Part shown: piece after piece, positions 63,359 through 64,000 of the stretch
How positions within the stretch are numbered: the stretch's first letter is position 1
Layout: every line of letters starts with the position of its first letter
Source of the DNA: Hoylesella enoeca JCM 12259
GTDB taxonomy: Bacteria; Bacteroidota; Bacteroidia; Bacteroidales; Bacteroidaceae
Reading direction: 5' to 3'
NCBI RefSeq assembly: GCF_000613405.1
Contig: NZ_BAIX01000003.1
Coordinates: forward strand, 82,133-146,132
DNA: 64,000 bases
The notes under the pieces: model-generated
Told to the model about the DNA's origin: nothing
Database searches by the model: none
The model's input: the letters and a program-made list of their open reading frames with translations, nothing else
Made by a program: the position numbers and the translations under genes

Positions 63359-63407
63359 TGTCTTGTTTCTTTCATGATTAATTACTCTATGCAGGATGTA
63401 GTATGAA

Positions 63408-63575
63408 CTAAAATTCTTCTTCGTCCTCCTCATCGAACCATCCCCGCTTGGCATCACCGTATGAGCCGCCTGGTTCGAGATCCTTATTGTCTCCGCTGGC
63501 CGACGTCAGCAAATATTCTGTCTGAGATAGGCAAACACTTACCTCGGGCTTTACATAACTTTCATGTTTCTTCAT
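63408..63575 (-). CDS. Small acidic-tailed protein upstream of the surface lipoprotein
   Basis: Short frame of 55 residues. It begins MKKHESYVKPEVSVCLSQTE and ends with an acidic tail (GWFDEEDEEEF). Small proteins with the pattern basic start, KPE, SVCL, GS/GY-rich middle and Asp/Glu-rich end are common before fimbrillin-like lipoproteins in Prevotella and Bacteroides. Their function is unknown. It is 49 bp upstream of the lipoprotein start, on the same strand, probably co-transcribed from the promoter at 63800. No signal peptide. Confidence 0.7.
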   Translation of the reverse strand: MKKHESYVKPEVSVCLSQTEYLLTSASGDNKDLEPGGSYGDAKRGWFDEEDEEEF

Positions 63576-63751
63576 TCTTGTCTCTATGTTTTTGGATAAA
63601 TATTGTACATTATTTTACTCTTGCCTAAGCTGACAAGAAGGTATAAAAAATAGAACAAAGGGAAACCGTGTCGGTCCCTTCGTTTATTGACATTTCGGCA
63701 CACCCTCGCGCACGCTTAGGATGAGGCGTAAAATGAACTTTATAAGTGAAT

Positions 63752-63778
63752 TGTGTGTGTGTGTGTGTGTGTGTGTGT
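63752..63778. repeat. (TG)13 dinucleotide tract
   Basis: Thirteen TG units plus one T. It lies between the -7 box at 63800-63807 and the small acidic gene, so it would be in the transcribed leader. Length changes by slippage are expected. Confidence 0.95.
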
Positions 63779-63799
63779 TAAGACTTTTTCCGAGGTATG

Positions 63800-63807
63800 C
63801 AAACATA
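63800..63807 (-). promoter_or_regulatory. -7 box of the lipoprotein operon
   Basis: Minus-strand TATGTTTG; TTTG lies about 24 bp upstream (63832-63835), wider than usual. The leader to ATG 63575 would be about 215 nt and includes the (TG)13 tract. Confidence 0.5.
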
Positions 63808-63856
63808 ACGCGTTAAAAGATGTAACAGAAACAAAGTTTCTTTGCATCGCACTGTT

Positions 63857-63931
63857 TATATTTGCTCTCACTGTCATACTTATATTATAACTATCAACTA
63901 ACTACCAACTGCTAAAATCGCGGCAAAGGTA
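63857..63931. promoter_or_regulatory. Further -7 boxes at the window end
   Basis: Plus-strand TATATTTG at 63857-63864 (would drive a gene beyond the window or none) and minus-strand TACCTTTG at 63924-63931 (alternative promoter for the lipoprotein operon). No gene is visible in 63576-64000. Confidence 0.35.
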
Positions 63932-64000
63932 TAATAATCTTTTGGGATGACCAAATATCATGGAAAGAAACTTATCAAACTCCCCCACTAAAACTGACAG

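Noticed and set aside
1..64000. Insertion sequences, integrases, phage genes, tRNA or rRNA genes
   Set aside because: No transposase or integrase motif and no tRNA- or rRNA-like sequence was recognised while reading both strands; a short tRNA could still be missed without a covariance search.

Overview
The window looks like chromosome of an oral Prevotella-like member of the Bacteroidales (Prevotellaceae); the genus is an inference. Support: genes start at Bacteroidetes-type promoters (TAnnTTTG, sometimes with TTG about 19-20 bp upstream) rather than behind strong Shine-Dalgarno sites; a SusC/SusD system is present; the block DUF4290-murA-rimM-dxr-rseP and the type IX secretion operon porP-K-L-M-N have the usual Bacteroidetes order. 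I see no rRNA, tRNA, insertion sequence, phage or CRISPR array.

Layout. 1-455: tail of an ABC exporter. 908-2341: TPR protein. 2613-14019: envelope-glycan block with a glycosyltransferase, a frameshifted flippase, two paralogous polytopic membrane proteins, GtrA, a HAD phosphatase, a UbiA-type phosphoribosyl transferase, two acyltransferases (one frameshifted) and a phosphoethanolamine transferase. 14432-28273: an ECF sigma / FecR anti-sigma / SusC / SusD / DUF4843 / PKD-like lipoprotein / two zinc-metalloprotease locus; one of the two proteases has lost its zinc ligands. 28497-30662: a fused restriction-methylation enzyme. 30701-41592: DUF3108 protein, Ig-like lipoprotein, GH3-type protein, rseP, dxr, rimM, murA, DUF4290 and tsaB, all leftward. 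41682-43810: yicC, gmk, nadD, rightward. 43891-44437: small antitoxin-like protein plus PIN toxin. 44496-49632: ogt, an M16 protease, cutC, a gamma-carbonic-anhydrase-like protein. 49725-50050: a candidate noncoding RNA. 50181-53449: priA and an outer-membrane beta-barrel protein. 53613-59369: porN-M-L-K-P. 59998-63575: DUF2795, PduO-type adenosyltransferase, a methyltransferase-like protein, a surface lipoprotein and a small acidic protein.

Three genome-scale patterns stand out. First, seven intergenic sites carry tandem arrays of a degenerate 22-bp unit (AACCGTTAAT-YG, four variable bases, GCAAYT) in both orientations. Second, two further arrays share an exact 41-bp period but have different palindromic cores. 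Third, nine protein genes, including the normally essential rseP and nadD, are interrupted by an apparent loss of exactly one base, each explainable as shortening of a 2-3 base homopolymer. This looks like a consensus-sequence artefact rather than nine real mutations, so these genes should be treated as probably intact in the organism.

Functionally, the window combines cell-envelope construction (glycan transfer, acylation, lipid modification, T9SS export) with housekeeping (peptidoglycan, isoprenoid, translation and replication-restart genes) and one ECF-regulated outer-membrane uptake and proteolysis system.
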